From JBBQZO01 sp038207625 (GTDB taxonomy: Bacteria; Pseudomonadota; Gammaproteobacteria; Burkholderiales; Burkholderiaceae_D): a DNA stretch of 64,000 bases. The stretch is taken from positions 310,001 to 374,000 of the forward strand of contig JBBQZO010000002.1 of the NCBI GenBank assembly GCA_038207625.1. The letters run 5' to 3'. Of the stretch, positions 48,655-57,586 are shown in pieces. The notes below the pieces were generated by a model. That model had not been told where the DNA came from. It saw nothing but the letters and a program-made list of their open reading frames with translations, and made no database searches. The first letter of the stretch is position 1, and the number at the start of each line of letters is the position of its first letter. The position numbers were made by a program, and so were the translations under genes.

Positions 48655-49362
48655 TCAGGGCAGGCGCGCGACAAAACAGGCGCCGCCGTAGCTGCCGCCA
48701 TTGCTCAGCTGAAGGCTGCCGCGCAGGGCTTCGCGCGCGTGCATCGACAGGGCCATGCGCGAAAAATACAGACCCAGTCCGGTGCTTGTGCTGGCAAAAT
48801 CGACGCCGCGAAAATTGCCGCTCATGGCGCCCTGCCCCGCGTCGAGCAGCGCCTGGGGAAACCCTGGGCCATTGTCTTCAACGCGCATTTCCAATTGCTG
48901 GTCGGACAAGGCCAAGCGCAGGCCTATCTTGTCGCGCGTATGGTCCAACGCATTGTGGACCGCGTCGCTGAGCACCTCGCCCACCAGTTTGATATCGAGC
49001 GTCCAGTACAAGCCGGGCGGCGCGTCCACTTCCAAGGTGATGCCGCGCGCAGCGCGCAGCAATGCGGTATCGGCCACGACCTGCTCGGTCAATTCCTGCA
49101 GCGCGATCAGGCGCGGCGCAAGCGGGTAAGGCGGGCGCGCCGCGCGCTCATACTGGGCCAAACCGTCGAGCAGACGGTCATTGCTGCGCCGGGTTTGCAG
49201 CAGCGAGTGACGCATCTGCGCGAAGGCCGCCGCGTCCTTCCCCGGCACGATTGCCGGCAGACTGTTCAAGCCGTCGTCAAACATGCCGATCGAACGTTCC
49301 ATGTCGCGCGCCGCCATCGCCAGAAAGCGCAATAACAAGGGCGTGCAGGGGTAGGCATCCAC
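48655..49362 (-). CDS. Small histidine-kinase-like protein with Arg replacing the H-box His
   Basis: 235 residues, no membrane segment. The N-terminal helix reads LRFLAMAARDMERSIGMFDDGL; kinases of this small type normally have a His at the position of R19 (AAHDM...S.G). A second helix (FAQMRHSLLQTRRSNDRLLDGLAQYER) and a good HATPase domain follow (VLSDAVHNALDHT, EDNGPGFPQALLDAG, TSTGLGLYFSRMA). ATP binding therefore looks intact while the usual phospho-acceptor is missing. It could be a pseudokinase, dock or phosphatase-type partner, or use another His (H52). No regulator gene adjoins it. Confidence 0.82.
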   Translation of the reverse strand: MDAYPCTPLLLRFLAMAARDMERSIGMFDDGLNSLPAIVPGKDAAAFAQMRHSLLQTRRSNDRLLDGLAQYERAARPPYPLAPRLIALQELTEQVVADTALLRAARGITLEVDAPPGLYWTLDIKLVGEVLSDAVHNALDHTRDKIGLRLALSDQQLEMRVEDNGPGFPQALLDAGQGAMSGNFRGVDFASTSTGLGLYFSRMALSMHAREALRGSLQLSNGGSYGGACFVARLP

Positions 49363-49512
49363 GGATCACAGCCTCCTGGTGGCGGAGCGGCTGGCGCGCA
49401 GCACGCAGCCGTGTCCATTCAAAACCGGTCATCACTGGCGCTCATTGTACGCCGCCCCGGCCACGCGAGAAATACCAAGCGTGCGCGCGCGCACGGAGCG
49501 GCTGGCGCCGGC

Positions 49513-51255
49513 CTATTTCAGCGGCAGCGCGCCTTGCTCGTCGATAAAGCGCGCGATGCGCTGCTCGACCAGCGGCAGCGGCACCGAGCCCAGCGCAAGC
49601 AGCGCGTCGTGGAAGGCGCGCAGGTCAAACCGGGAACCGAGTGCCAGCTCGGCCCGCGCACGCGCCCGCTCGATCGTCATCGCGCCGATGTAGTAGGACA
49701 GCGCCTGGCCCGGCCAGGTGATGTAGCGGTCCACCTCGGTGCCGATCTCGTGCAGTGACAAGGCGCTGTTGTCGCGCATGAAGGCGATGGCCTGCTCGCG
49801 CGTCCAGCCCTTGGTGTGGATGCCGGTGTCGACCACCAGCCGGGCGGCGCGCCACATCTGATAGGTCAGCATGCCGAAGCGGTCGTACGGCGTGTCGTAG
49901 ACGCCCATTTCCAGGCCCAGCTTTTCGGCGTACAGCGCCCAGCCTTCGCCAAACGCGGAAATATAGACCGCGCGGAACGGCGCCTGCTCGCCCTGTTCGC
50001 GCGCCAGCGCCGTTTGCAGCGCATGGCCGGGCATGGCTTCGTGCAGCGTCAGCGCGGTCAGGTTGTACAGCGGGCGCGAAGCGAGCGCGTAGGTGTTCAC
50101 CAGATAGGTGTCGGGGCCACCCCGTCCGGCCGTATAGTACGGCGCGATGGCCTCGGGCACCGGCTCGATGGTGAAGCGGTTGCGTGGCAGCAGGCCAAAA
50201 TAGCGCCCCAGCTTGCCGTCGACGCGCTTGCAGATCCAGGCTGCGCGCGCGAGCAATTCCTGCGCCGTCTTCGGATAGAACTGCGGGTCGCTGCGCAGGA
50301 AGGTCAGAAAGGCCGCGAAGTCCCCTTTAAAACCAGTCTCACGCATCACCACTTGCATGGCCGCGCGGATCTTGGCCACTTCGGCCAGCCCCAGCTGGTG
50401 GATCGCGTCGGGCGTCATCTCCAGCGTCGTGTAGGCGCGGATCTGGGCCCGGTAGTAGGCGGCGCCATCCGGCAGCGCTTCGGCCGCCAGCGTGCTGCGC
50501 GCCTGTGCCAGATACTCCTCGCGCATGAAACGCAGCAGGCGCGCGTGCGCCGGCACCACCCGGGTGCGGATCGCCTCGAGCGCCTCGGCGCGCAGGCGCG
50601 CCTGCTGCTCGGGCGCGAGCGCGCGTGGCAGATCTTTGAGCGGCGCGTAAAACAGGCTCGCGCTCGGGTCGGCGGTCGCGGCCACGGTGGCGATCGACTC
50701 GTCGCGTCCGGCCAGCGTGGCGCGCGGCACGCTGAAGCCGCGCCGCAAGCCGGCGCGCATATTGGCAATCTGCTCGTCGAAATAAGCCGGAATGTCATTT
50801 AAGAACACGATATAGCGGCGCGCCTCGTCGGCCGTTTGCAGCGGCCGCTCGGCCCGATAGGCGAGGTCGGACCAGAACGCGGAATCGGAATTGAACGGCA
50901 TTTCGTAGCTGCGCAAGCGCACGTCGGCCGCCAGCGACTCGACCTGGAAGCGGTACACCGCGTAGTTGGTCTGGTTGTCACGCCCCAGCTTGGCGGGATC
51001 GAGCGCGCGCAACTGCGCCAGCACGTCTTGCCACTTGGCCAGCCGCGCCGTTTGGGCTTGCGGGGAAACGCTGGGAATGTGCGCGTTGACGGCGCTGCCC
51101 ACATTGTCTTCCGAGTCGCCGAACTGCTGCTGGCGCCAATTCCATTCCTCGCTGTACAGGGCCTTAAAGGCGACGTCGGCCGCGCTGGCCGGCGTACTTT
51201 GCGCGTGCGCTGGCATGACGGCCAGCAAAATCAATCCGAACAAGCTGCGTTTCAT
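49513..51255 (-). CDS. DUF885 family secreted metallopeptidase-like protein
   Basis: 580 residues. Signal peptide MKRSLFGLILLAVMPAHA, then an all-helical DUF885 body. Near residue 404 is the zinc-peptidase-like motif LTLHEAMPGHALQ (HExxxxH spacing characteristic of this family) and about 30 residues later GEGWALYAEKLGLEMG, supplying a probable third ligand. Related to M32/M3-like thermolysin folds; activity has not been defined for most members. Predicted periplasmic. Single gene, divergent from the MBL-fold gene. Confidence 0.9.
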   Translation of the reverse strand: MKRSLFGLILLAVMPAHAQSTPASAADVAFKALYSEEWNWRQQQFGDSEDNVGSAVNAHIPSVSPQAQTARLAKWQDVLAQLRALDPAKLGRDNQTNYAVYRFQVESLAADVRLRSYEMPFNSDSAFWSDLAYRAERPLQTADEARRYIVFLNDIPAYFDEQIANMRAGLRRGFSVPRATLAGRDESIATVAATADPSASLFYAPLKDLPRALAPEQQARLRAEALEAIRTRVVPAHARLLRFMREEYLAQARSTLAAEALPDGAAYYRAQIRAYTTLEMTPDAIHQLGLAEVAKIRAAMQVVMRETGFKGDFAAFLTFLRSDPQFYPKTAQELLARAAWICKRVDGKLGRYFGLLPRNRFTIEPVPEAIAPYYTAGRGGPDTYLVNTYALASRPLYNLTALTLHEAMPGHALQTALAREQGEQAPFRAVYISAFGEGWALYAEKLGLEMGVYDTPYDRFGMLTYQMWRAARLVVDTGIHTKGWTREQAIAFMRDNSALSLHEIGTEVDRYITWPGQALSYYIGAMTIERARARAELALGSRFDLRAFHDALLALGSVPLPLVEQRIARFIDEQGALPLK

Positions 51256-51523
51256 CGAGGCCTAGTGTGTGTTGAGTTGGTGGCGCACCGCGTTTTGGCG
51301 CACGCCAGTATCGGAGTGCGCCGCGTCACTGTCAAGCACGCCACCTGGCGCGTCACGGCGGCGCTGGCCGCATTCGCTGTCCCCGGGCTCACCCTGCGGA
51401 CGCCGCACCACCGGTGCGCGGGCGTGCGGGCGTGCGGGCGTGCGGGCAAAGCATGTCGTTTGCTGCGCCCGACACCGAGGTGCGCAAAATTTCGCTACAC
51501 TTTACCCATTCAAGGAGAGCGCC

Positions 51524-52306
51524 ATGAGCCGTGCATTGAAACTGTGGCCCCTGCTGACGGCCACCCATCGCTATGAAAAAACCGTCTCGACGCGCGGGCG
51601 TGGCGCAGGCCAGTTCATCGAGGCGCCGGTGCTCGCCTACCTGATCGAGACGGCCAATGGACGCATCCTGTACGACGTCGGCTGTGACTACAACAAGATC
51701 GCCGATCCGGCCTTGCGCAGCCATTTTTTCGACCCGATGCGCCCCCAATTTGACACCCCGCGCATGGAACCGGAGCAGCGCATTCCCCACTATCTGGGCC
51801 GGCTGGGCTTGTCGGTGCGCGACATCGACGTGGTGTTCATTGGCCATCTGCACTTCGACCATGTGGGCGGTCTATGCGAGCTGCCCGGCTGCGAGGTGCA
51901 TGTGCACGCCGACGAGCTGGTGGCCGCGCGCAGCGGCCAGGACGAAGGCGTATTCATTGACGAGCTGGCCGGTGCCCAGCATTGGAAGCTGCAGACCGGC
52001 CCGTATCAGGTGGCCGCCGGCGTGCAGGCCATCGCCAGTCCCGGCCACACGCTCGGGCACATGTCGCTGTTCATCGAACTGCCCAAGGGCCGTCCGGTGA
52101 TCCTGTGCGGTGACGCGGCAGACCTGAGCGAAAACCTCGATGACGAGATCGCACCGGGCTACTGCTGGCAAGACAACGCGGCGCTCGCGCTCGACAGCAT
52201 CCGCCGGCTCAAGGCGCTGGCCAAGGCGGAAAACGCGCAACTGTGGCCCAACCACGACATGGCTTTTTTCCGCGCCCTGCCGCGCTTTCCCGCCTGGCGC
52301 GACTGA
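51524..52306 (+). CDS. MBL-fold N-acyl homoserine lactonase family protein
   Basis: 260 residues from ATG 51524 with AAGGAGA upstream; an open frame from 51269 has no such site. Metallo-beta-lactamase fold with the dinuclear zinc motif HLHFDHVGG (H108, H110, D112, H113), a second His in SPGHTLGHMSLFIEL, the Asp in LCGDAADL and final His in LWPNHDM. The layout (VYDVGC-like LYDVGCDYNKIADP; RRL at the C-terminus) fits the AttM/AiiA quorum-quenching lactonase family. True AHL lactonase activity is only one option for this group. Confidence 0.88.
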   Translation: MSRALKLWPLLTATHRYEKTVSTRGRGAGQFIEAPVLAYLIETANGRILYDVGCDYNKIADPALRSHFFDPMRPQFDTPRMEPEQRIPHYLGRLGLSVRDIDVVFIGHLHFDHVGGLCELPGCEVHVHADELVAARSGQDEGVFIDELAGAQHWKLQTGPYQVAAGVQAIASPGHTLGHMSLFIELPKGRPVILCGDAADLSENLDDEIAPGYCWQDNAALALDSIRRLKALAKAENAQLWPNHDMAFFRALPRFPAWRD

Positions 52307-52375
52307 TCGATCGGCACGCGCGCCGGTCAGTGCGCCGCCATGGGGGCGCGATCACATGGCGCGCAAGCGCGCCCC

Positions 52376-52756
52376 TCAGAGGCTGGCGTTGAGGGAGGCG
52401 ACGCAGTAGTTGCTCATTGCGGCGAGCACGTCGGGGTCTTCGCCAACCGCGCCGACGGCCTTGATATCGAGGCCCGGATAGTCGGCGGCCAGCTGCGCCA
52501 GCAGCAGCGGCAAGTCGCGCAGCAGATGCCCGCCCTGCCCCAGAAACACGGGCACCACGGTGATCTGGTCGACACCGTCGCCGACCAGTTGCGCCACCAC
52601 CTCGGGCAGGCGCGGCGTCATCAGTTCAAGGAAGGCCAGCACCACCGGCACCTGCGGCATGCGCGCCTGGGTCAGCGCGCACAGGCGCTCGAATGGCACG
52701 GCCCAGGACGCAGCGCGCGCGCCGTGAGCAAACAAAATCAGTGCAGGCGTCGTCAT
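52376..52756 (-). CDS. cbiX: Small CbiX-type sirohydrochlorin chelatase
   Basis: 126 residues from ATG 52756; a TTG directly before it is also possible. Short CbiX(S)/SirB-like chelatase half: LILFAHGARAASWAVPFERL with the metal-binding His, VVLAFLELMTPRL, and VVPVFLGQGGHLLRDLPLLLAQL with the second His. It inserts Co2+ or Fe2+ into sirohydrochlorin, probably as a homodimer. It starts 3 bp after the lptG stop and so is likely cotranscribed with lptFG, although its function belongs with cobA and cysI. Confidence 0.9.
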   Translation of the reverse strand: MTTPALILFAHGARAASWAVPFERLCALTQARMPQVPVVLAFLELMTPRLPEVVAQLVGDGVDQITVVPVFLGQGGHLLRDLPLLLAQLAADYPGLDIKAVGAVGEDPDVLAAMSNYCVASLNASL

Positions 52757-52759
52757 CAA

Positions 52760-53935
52760 TCAGTGTCTCTCGACCCACCACAAGGCGCCCAGCGCCAGCA
52801 GCAGGAACAGTGCGCTCGGTGCGAGCGCGGTCAGAATTGGCGGCCAGGTGGAGAGCACGCCCAGGTGCGAGAACAGCGTGTTGACCAGCATGAAGGTCAC
52901 GCCGATCATGATGCCGACGAAGATTTTCAGACTGACACCGCCGGTGCGCATGTGCAGATAGGCGAATGGCAGCGCCAGCGCCATCAACACCAGCACGCCG
53001 AACGGATCGATCAACTTCTTCCAGAACGCGATCTTGAAGCGTTCATTTTCCTGCCGGTTGTCGGCCAGATGGCGCGTGTAGACCGCCAACTCGCTGGCCG
53101 ACATGTGCTCCGGGTCGGTTCCTGCCACCGACAGGATCTTCGGCGTGATCTCGGAGATCAAGTCCTTGCTGGCCAGTTTGCGGCTCGCCACGACGCTCGT
53201 TTCCTGGCCAAACTGGGTTTGCAGGCTGGCCCCCGGCTCGCCCGGCGCCGGCAACTCGAGCGTGTTGGAAAACATCGTCTCCGTCACGTCCATCAGGCGC
53301 CAGGTACTATTGCCTTTGAAGCTGGCGCTGGCGGCCGTGATCAGCGAGCGCAGTCGGAAATTGGCGTCGAACTCATACAGCTTCACGTCGATTAACTGGC
53401 CGTCGTTGCGGAACTCGCGCACATTGAAGAAGCGCGAACCAATCACTGTGCCGCTGATGCCGTTGTTGCGTACGATGTCCTTGGTCCACATCCCGGTGCG
53501 AAACTCCTGCGATACCGTGGCGCCCTTGGCGGCCAGGCGCATCTTCTCGGCCATCGGCGTCGTGTACGGCGTGATCACCTCGCCGAACAGAAACGTGAGC
53601 AGCACAAATACCAAGCCGATGTTAAACAGCATCAGGCCCGCGCGCGCGGTCGACATGCTGGACGCGCGCATGATGGTGAATTCGGACGTGGCGGCGAACT
53701 GCGCCATTGCGTAGATGGTGCCGAGCAGGGCCGCAACCGGCATCATTTCATACACGTGGCCAGGCAGCTGCAACAGCACGAACAGAAAGGCGCTATTGAT
53801 ACCGTAGCCGCCCTTGCCGACCGCTGGCAGTTCGCCCGTCAGGTCGAGAAACGCCAGCAGCGCCAGCAGCGCCAGCAGCACCAGCGCCACCGCCTGGGAA
53901 ATCGAAATCGCAAAATAGCGTTGCAGGACATTCAT
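52760..53935 (-). CDS. lptG: LPS export ABC transporter permease LptG
   Basis: 391 residues. Six-helix permease of the Lpt bridge: helices at the N-terminus (ISQAVALVLLALLALLAFLDL, FLFVLLQLPGHVYEMMPVAALLGTIYAMAQFAA), a periplasmic beta-jellyroll in the middle (VIGSRFFNVREFRNDGQLIDVKLYEFD), and three more helices (FGVLVLMALALPFAYLHMRTGG, IMIGVTFMLVNTLFSHLG). With LptF and the LptB ATPase it extracts LPS from the inner membrane and passes it to LptC/A. Overlaps the lptF stop by ATGA. Confidence 0.96.
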   Translation of the reverse strand: MNVLQRYFAISISQAVALVLLALLALLAFLDLTGELPAVGKGGYGINSAFLFVLLQLPGHVYEMMPVAALLGTIYAMAQFAATSEFTIMRASSMSTARAGLMLFNIGLVFVLLTFLFGEVITPYTTPMAEKMRLAAKGATVSQEFRTGMWTKDIVRNNGISGTVIGSRFFNVREFRNDGQLIDVKLYEFDANFRLRSLITAASASFKGNSTWRLMDVTETMFSNTLELPAPGEPGASLQTQFGQETSVVASRKLASKDLISEITPKILSVAGTDPEHMSASELAVYTRHLADNRQENERFKIAFWKKLIDPFGVLVLMALALPFAYLHMRTGGVSLKIFVGIMIGVTFMLVNTLFSHLGVLSTWPPILTALAPSALFLLLALGALWWVERH

Positions 53936-55065
53936 GGGACAGCGTGCTCCTTGCGGACCGGGCGGCGTTTAAGGCGCGACCACAGCACCAGCGGGTGATA
54001 GCGGTGATTGACGTTCAGGCGCCAGGCGAACAGCAGCACCACCAGCAGCGCGGCGGCCAGATGCAGCGGCCACCAGCCCAGCGCGAAACTGATGCGGCCC
54101 AGCTTGATGCTCGTTTCGACCACCGTGGTCAGGTTGCGGTAGGTGAAGAACATCAGTACGGCGATGATCAGGTTGACCGAACTGCCGGCGCGCGGATTGA
54201 CAAAGCCCAGCGGAATGGCCAGCAAAATGAGCAGCAGCGCCGTCAGCGGCGCGGCGATGCGCCAGGCCAGTTCGGCACGCGTCAGCGGCGACGGATAGGC
54301 CAGCAGCACCGGGATAGTCAAGGCGTTCGCCCCCAGGTGGGCACCCACGGTCATCACCTGACTGGCCATGCGCATGCTGTAGCGGTCAAACTCCATGGTC
54401 TGGAAATCGCCCTGTCCGGGCATGCCCTGGTAGCGCCGGCCGTTTTTGAGCACCAGATAACTGCTGCCCTTGCCGTCCTCTTCGACCACGCCGCGTTTGG
54501 CCACCACCACCGTGTTGCCGCCCGCGTCGACCGTGTTGACGAACACATTTTGCACATTGGCCGAGTCGCCCGAGGCGCCTTCGACAAAAAAGATCCGGTT
54601 GGTCGAGGCCGACTCCTTGAACTGGCCGGGCGCCACTTTCTTGAGGTCCTCGCGTTTTTCAAAGCGCTCGATATACTCGGCGTTCTTCATCTTGGCCCAC
54701 GGCGTGGCGACCATACTGAGGCCGCCGATCAGCAGCACCACCGGCAGCCCGAACGCGAGCACCGGCGCGATCCATTTGAGCAAGCTCTGGCCGGAGGCGA
54801 ACCAGACCACCATTTCCGAATCCCGGTAAGCACGGGTCACCACCAGCAAAACGGAAATAAAGCTGGTGAGAATCAGGATATCTGGAAGATAATTCAGGGC
54901 CGCGAAAGCGATCAGGGCCAGCACGTCGCTCGAGGCGACCTTGCCGCCGGCGGCCTTGCCCAGAATGGCGATCAAGGTCACGGTCGACATGATCGCGAAC
55001 AAGACCGTGAAGGTCGCGCCGGCGATGCTGACCAGTTCACGGCGTAGGGCGCGTTGGAAAATCAT
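53932..55065 (-). CDS. lptF: LPS export ABC transporter permease LptF
   Basis: 377 residues. N-terminal MIFQRALRRELVSIAGATFTVLFAIMSTVTLI is the typical LptF start; further helices at LNYLPDILILTSFISVLLVVTRAYRDSEM and IAPVLAFGLPVVLLIGGLSMVATPWA; a periplasmic jellyroll (FFVEGASGDSANVQNVFVNT); then PLTALLLILLAIPLGFVNPRAG and the last pair of helices. It partners LptG in the LptB2FG exporter. It is divergent from pepA (103 bp between starts), a gene order common in proteobacteria. Confidence 0.96.
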   Translation of the reverse strand: MIFQRALRRELVSIAGATFTVLFAIMSTVTLIAILGKAAGGKVASSDVLALIAFAALNYLPDILILTSFISVLLVVTRAYRDSEMVVWFASGQSLLKWIAPVLAFGLPVVLLIGGLSMVATPWAKMKNAEYIERFEKREDLKKVAPGQFKESASTNRIFFVEGASGDSANVQNVFVNTVDAGGNTVVVAKRGVVEEDGKGSSYLVLKNGRRYQGMPGQGDFQTMEFDRYSMRMASQVMTVGAHLGANALTIPVLLAYPSPLTRAELAWRIAAPLTALLLILLAIPLGFVNPRAGSSVNLIIAVLMFFTYRNLTTVVETSIKLGRISFALGWWPLHLAAALLVVLLFAWRLNVNHRYHPLVLWSRLKRRPVRKEHAVP

Positions 55066-55168
55066 TCGTAGTATTTATTCAATCAGTCAGTTAAGTGCCA
55101 AGCTTCGCAAAATCTTGGCAGGCTCCATAAGAGCTTATCAGGCTTCACAAAACGAAACGGAGAATCAA

Positions 55169-56662
55169 ATGGACTTTAGCATAAAAGCCTTCGACACCAA
55201 GACCGCCATCAGCACGGTCAAGACCGGTTGCGTCGCCGTCGCCATATTCGACAACAAAAAACTCTCGCCAGCGGCCAAAGAACTCGACCAGTCTGGCGCC
55301 ATCAGCGCCGCCGTCAAGTCCGGCGACATCTCCGGCAAGGCCGGCAGCACCTTGTTGCTGCGCGGCGTCGCCGGCGTCAGCGCCGAGCGCGTGCTGCTGG
55401 TGGGCATGGGCAATGATGAAGCGATCAGCGAAAAATCCTTCACGACGGCGGTGCAGGCGAGCCTGAAGGCGTTTGCCACGCTGGGCAGCGCGGACGCCAT
55501 TATCGCACTACCGCTGTCACAAGTGAAAGAGCGCGATCTGAACTGGGCCGTGCGCAGCATCGTCATCGCCGCCCACGAGGGCGTGTTCCGCACCGACGCG
55601 CAAAAGAGCAAGAAGGACCCTGCCCCGTCGGGCGTGAAGAAGATCACGCTCGCCTGCGCCGCCACGCCGGCCGTGAAAACCGCGCTGGCCCAGGCCATCG
55701 CGATCGCCAACGGCATGGACCTGACCAAGGAACTGGGCAATCTGTCGGCCAACGTGTGCACCCCGACCCACCTGGCCAACACCGCCAAGAAGCTGGCCAA
55801 GGACTACAAGTTCGACGTCGAAGTGCTCGACCGCAAGCAACTCGAAGCGCTCAAGATGGACAGCTTCCTGTCGGTCACCAGCGGCAGCGAGCAGCCGCCC
55901 AAATTCATCGTGCTCAAGCACATGGGCGGCAAGGCCAAGGACGCGCCGGTGGTGTTGGTCGGCAAGGGCATCACGTTTGACTCGGGCGGCATCTCGCTCA
56001 AGGCCGGTCCCGGCATGGACGAGATGAAATACGACATGGGCGGCGCCGCCTCGGTGCTGGGCACCTTCCGCGCGATCGGCGAGATGAATCTGAAGCTCAA
56101 CGTGATCGGCGTGATCGCCAGCTGCGAGAACATGCCCTCGGGACGCGCCACCAAGCCGGGCGACATCATCACGTCGATGAACGGCTTGACCATCGAAGTA
56201 CTCAACACCGATGCCGAAGGGCGCCTGGTGCTGTGCGATGCGCTGACCTATTGCGAGCGCTTCAATCCGGCCGCCGTGATCGACATCGCCACGCTGACGG
56301 GCGCCTGCATCGTCGCGCTGGGCAGCGTCAACTCGGGCCTGTTCACGCGCGCCGACGAGGCGCACGACAAGCTGGCTGCCGAACTGATCGCCGCCGGCAA
56401 AGCCGCCAGCGACACCGCCTGGCGCTTGCCGGTCGAGGAGGCCTACCAGGAGCAGCTCAAGTCGAACTTCGCCGACCTGGCCAACATCGGCACCCCTGGC
56501 GCTGCCAGCGTGACGGCCGCCTGCTTCCTCGAGAACTTCACCCGCAAATACACCTGGGCCCATCTCGACATCGCCGGCACGGCCTGGAAATCGGGCGGCG
56601 CAAAAGGCGCCACCGGACGTCCGGTGCCACTGCTGTCGACCTTCCTGATCAATCGCAGCTAA
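55169..56662 (+). CDS. pepA: Leucyl aminopeptidase (M17)
   Basis: 497 residues from ATG 55169 with ACGGAG upstream (longer frame from 54941 rejected). N-terminal macro-like domain and C-terminal catalytic domain with the two-metal site: LVGKGITFDSGGISLKAG, DMGGAASVLGTF, the signature NTDAEGRLVLCDAL and IATLTGA. It releases N-terminal residues from peptides; in E. coli it also binds DNA in site-specific recombination and carAB control. A terminator follows. Divergent from lptF. Confidence 0.97.
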   Translation: MDFSIKAFDTKTAISTVKTGCVAVAIFDNKKLSPAAKELDQSGAISAAVKSGDISGKAGSTLLLRGVAGVSAERVLLVGMGNDEAISEKSFTTAVQASLKAFATLGSADAIIALPLSQVKERDLNWAVRSIVIAAHEGVFRTDAQKSKKDPAPSGVKKITLACAATPAVKTALAQAIAIANGMDLTKELGNLSANVCTPTHLANTAKKLAKDYKFDVEVLDRKQLEALKMDSFLSVTSGSEQPPKFIVLKHMGGKAKDAPVVLVGKGITFDSGGISLKAGPGMDEMKYDMGGAASVLGTFRAIGEMNLKLNVIGVIASCENMPSGRATKPGDIITSMNGLTIEVLNTDAEGRLVLCDALTYCERFNPAAVIDIATLTGACIVALGSVNSGLFTRADEAHDKLAAELIAAGKAASDTAWRLPVEEAYQEQLKSNFADLANIGTPGAASVTAACFLENFTRKYTWAHLDIAGTAWKSGGAKGATGRPVPLLSTFLINRS

Positions 56663-56716
56663 AAAAAAGCCGCATGCGCATTGCACTGGCCCAGGCCAGC
56701 GCAAGCCATGCGGCTT
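56661..56716. terminator. Two-layered terminator between pepA and an outer-membrane barrel gene
   Basis: Outer stem AAGCCGCATG (56667-56676) / CATGCGGCTT (56707-56716) enclosing a second perfect stem CTGGCC-CA-GGCCAG (56686-56699). An 8-A run at 56661-56668 gives a strong U tail for the minus-strand gene; the A run overlaps the pepA stop codon. Confidence 0.88.
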
Positions 56717-56733
56717 GTCTCATCCGGCTTGGC

Positions 56734-57417
56734 TTAGAAGGCGTAGCTGGCGGCCACGCGCAGCACCGGGTAGTAGCGGAAGTTGTTGAGCTTGTCATCG
56801 AGCTTGACGCGTTCGGCCGCGATGTCGGTGGCCAGTTTCGCGCACTGGTCAACCCCGGCCACGACGCCGATGGTGCAACCGCTGTTGGTCAAGGTCGAGC
56901 TTGGCGAACCCTGGAACAACACCCCCAGATCCGACGAGAAGCCCCAGCCTTTGCCGGCGGTGATCTTGCCCCAGCCAATGCCCAGATAAGGCGCTGCCGA
57001 GCGGAAGGAAATATCGCCGTCGATCTTGCCCGCCTGGGTCGAGTTGTAGGTATTGCCGTTGACCGTGTAGGTCAGATTGGCTTTCGGCTTGGCGCTGGTG
57101 GTGAACTTGTTACCATTTTGGACCAGCGCGGCGCTGACGTGAAAACCGCTGTCCGACGGGAACCAGTCGATCATGAAGTTGACGCTTTGCAGCTTCAATT
57201 TCAGGTCGTAATTGACATCCGAGGTATCGACCGTGGTGCTGTAATTGAGGTAGTTCAGGCCCACGCGCAGGCCCAGGTCTTTTTGCAGCGCGTACCCGTA
57301 ATCAAAGCTGGCACCGGTGGTGCCCACGCCGACCGCCACACCCATCTCCTCGGCCGACGCGCCGGACATCAACAAGGCTGCGCTGAGCAGGGATGCAATT
57401 GCCAATTTATTCTTCAT
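56734..57417 (-). CDS. Outer-membrane beta-barrel protein, uncharacterised
   Basis: 227 residues from ATG 57417 (a second ATG four codons earlier at 57429 is possible). Signal peptide MKNKLAIASLLSAALLMSGASA; the rest alternates polar and aromatic/hydrophobic residues in strands (LGLRVGLNYLNYSTTV, LKLQSVNFMIDWFPSDSGFHVSAAL, APYLGIGWG, GWGFSSDLGVLFQG) and ends in YYPVLRVAASYAF with terminal Phe. It is an 8- or 10-stranded barrel related to small surface proteins; OmpW similarity is only general. Two Cys (near 185 and 195) could form a loop disulfide. Function unknown. Confidence 0.83.
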   Translation of the reverse strand: MKNKLAIASLLSAALLMSGASAEEMGVAVGVGTTGASFDYGYALQKDLGLRVGLNYLNYSTTVDTSDVNYDLKLKLQSVNFMIDWFPSDSGFHVSAALVQNGNKFTTSAKPKANLTYTVNGNTYNSTQAGKIDGDISFRSAAPYLGIGWGKITAGKGWGFSSDLGVLFQGSPSSTLTNSGCTIGVVAGVDQCAKLATDIAAERVKLDDKLNNFRYYPVLRVAASYAF

Positions 57418-57586
57418 AGTTAGTTCCATTGATTGGTTTTGAACAGACGCGGCGCGCCGCCCCGAGCAATCCGGACGGATCGCGGCCCACGTAAACACGT
57501 GCTTTCCGCTTGGAATTATATGACGCGCCCAGGCTTACTTTGTGGTTTTGCCACTGTTTTTCCGGCGAAACCCGGGCGCCGTGTGG

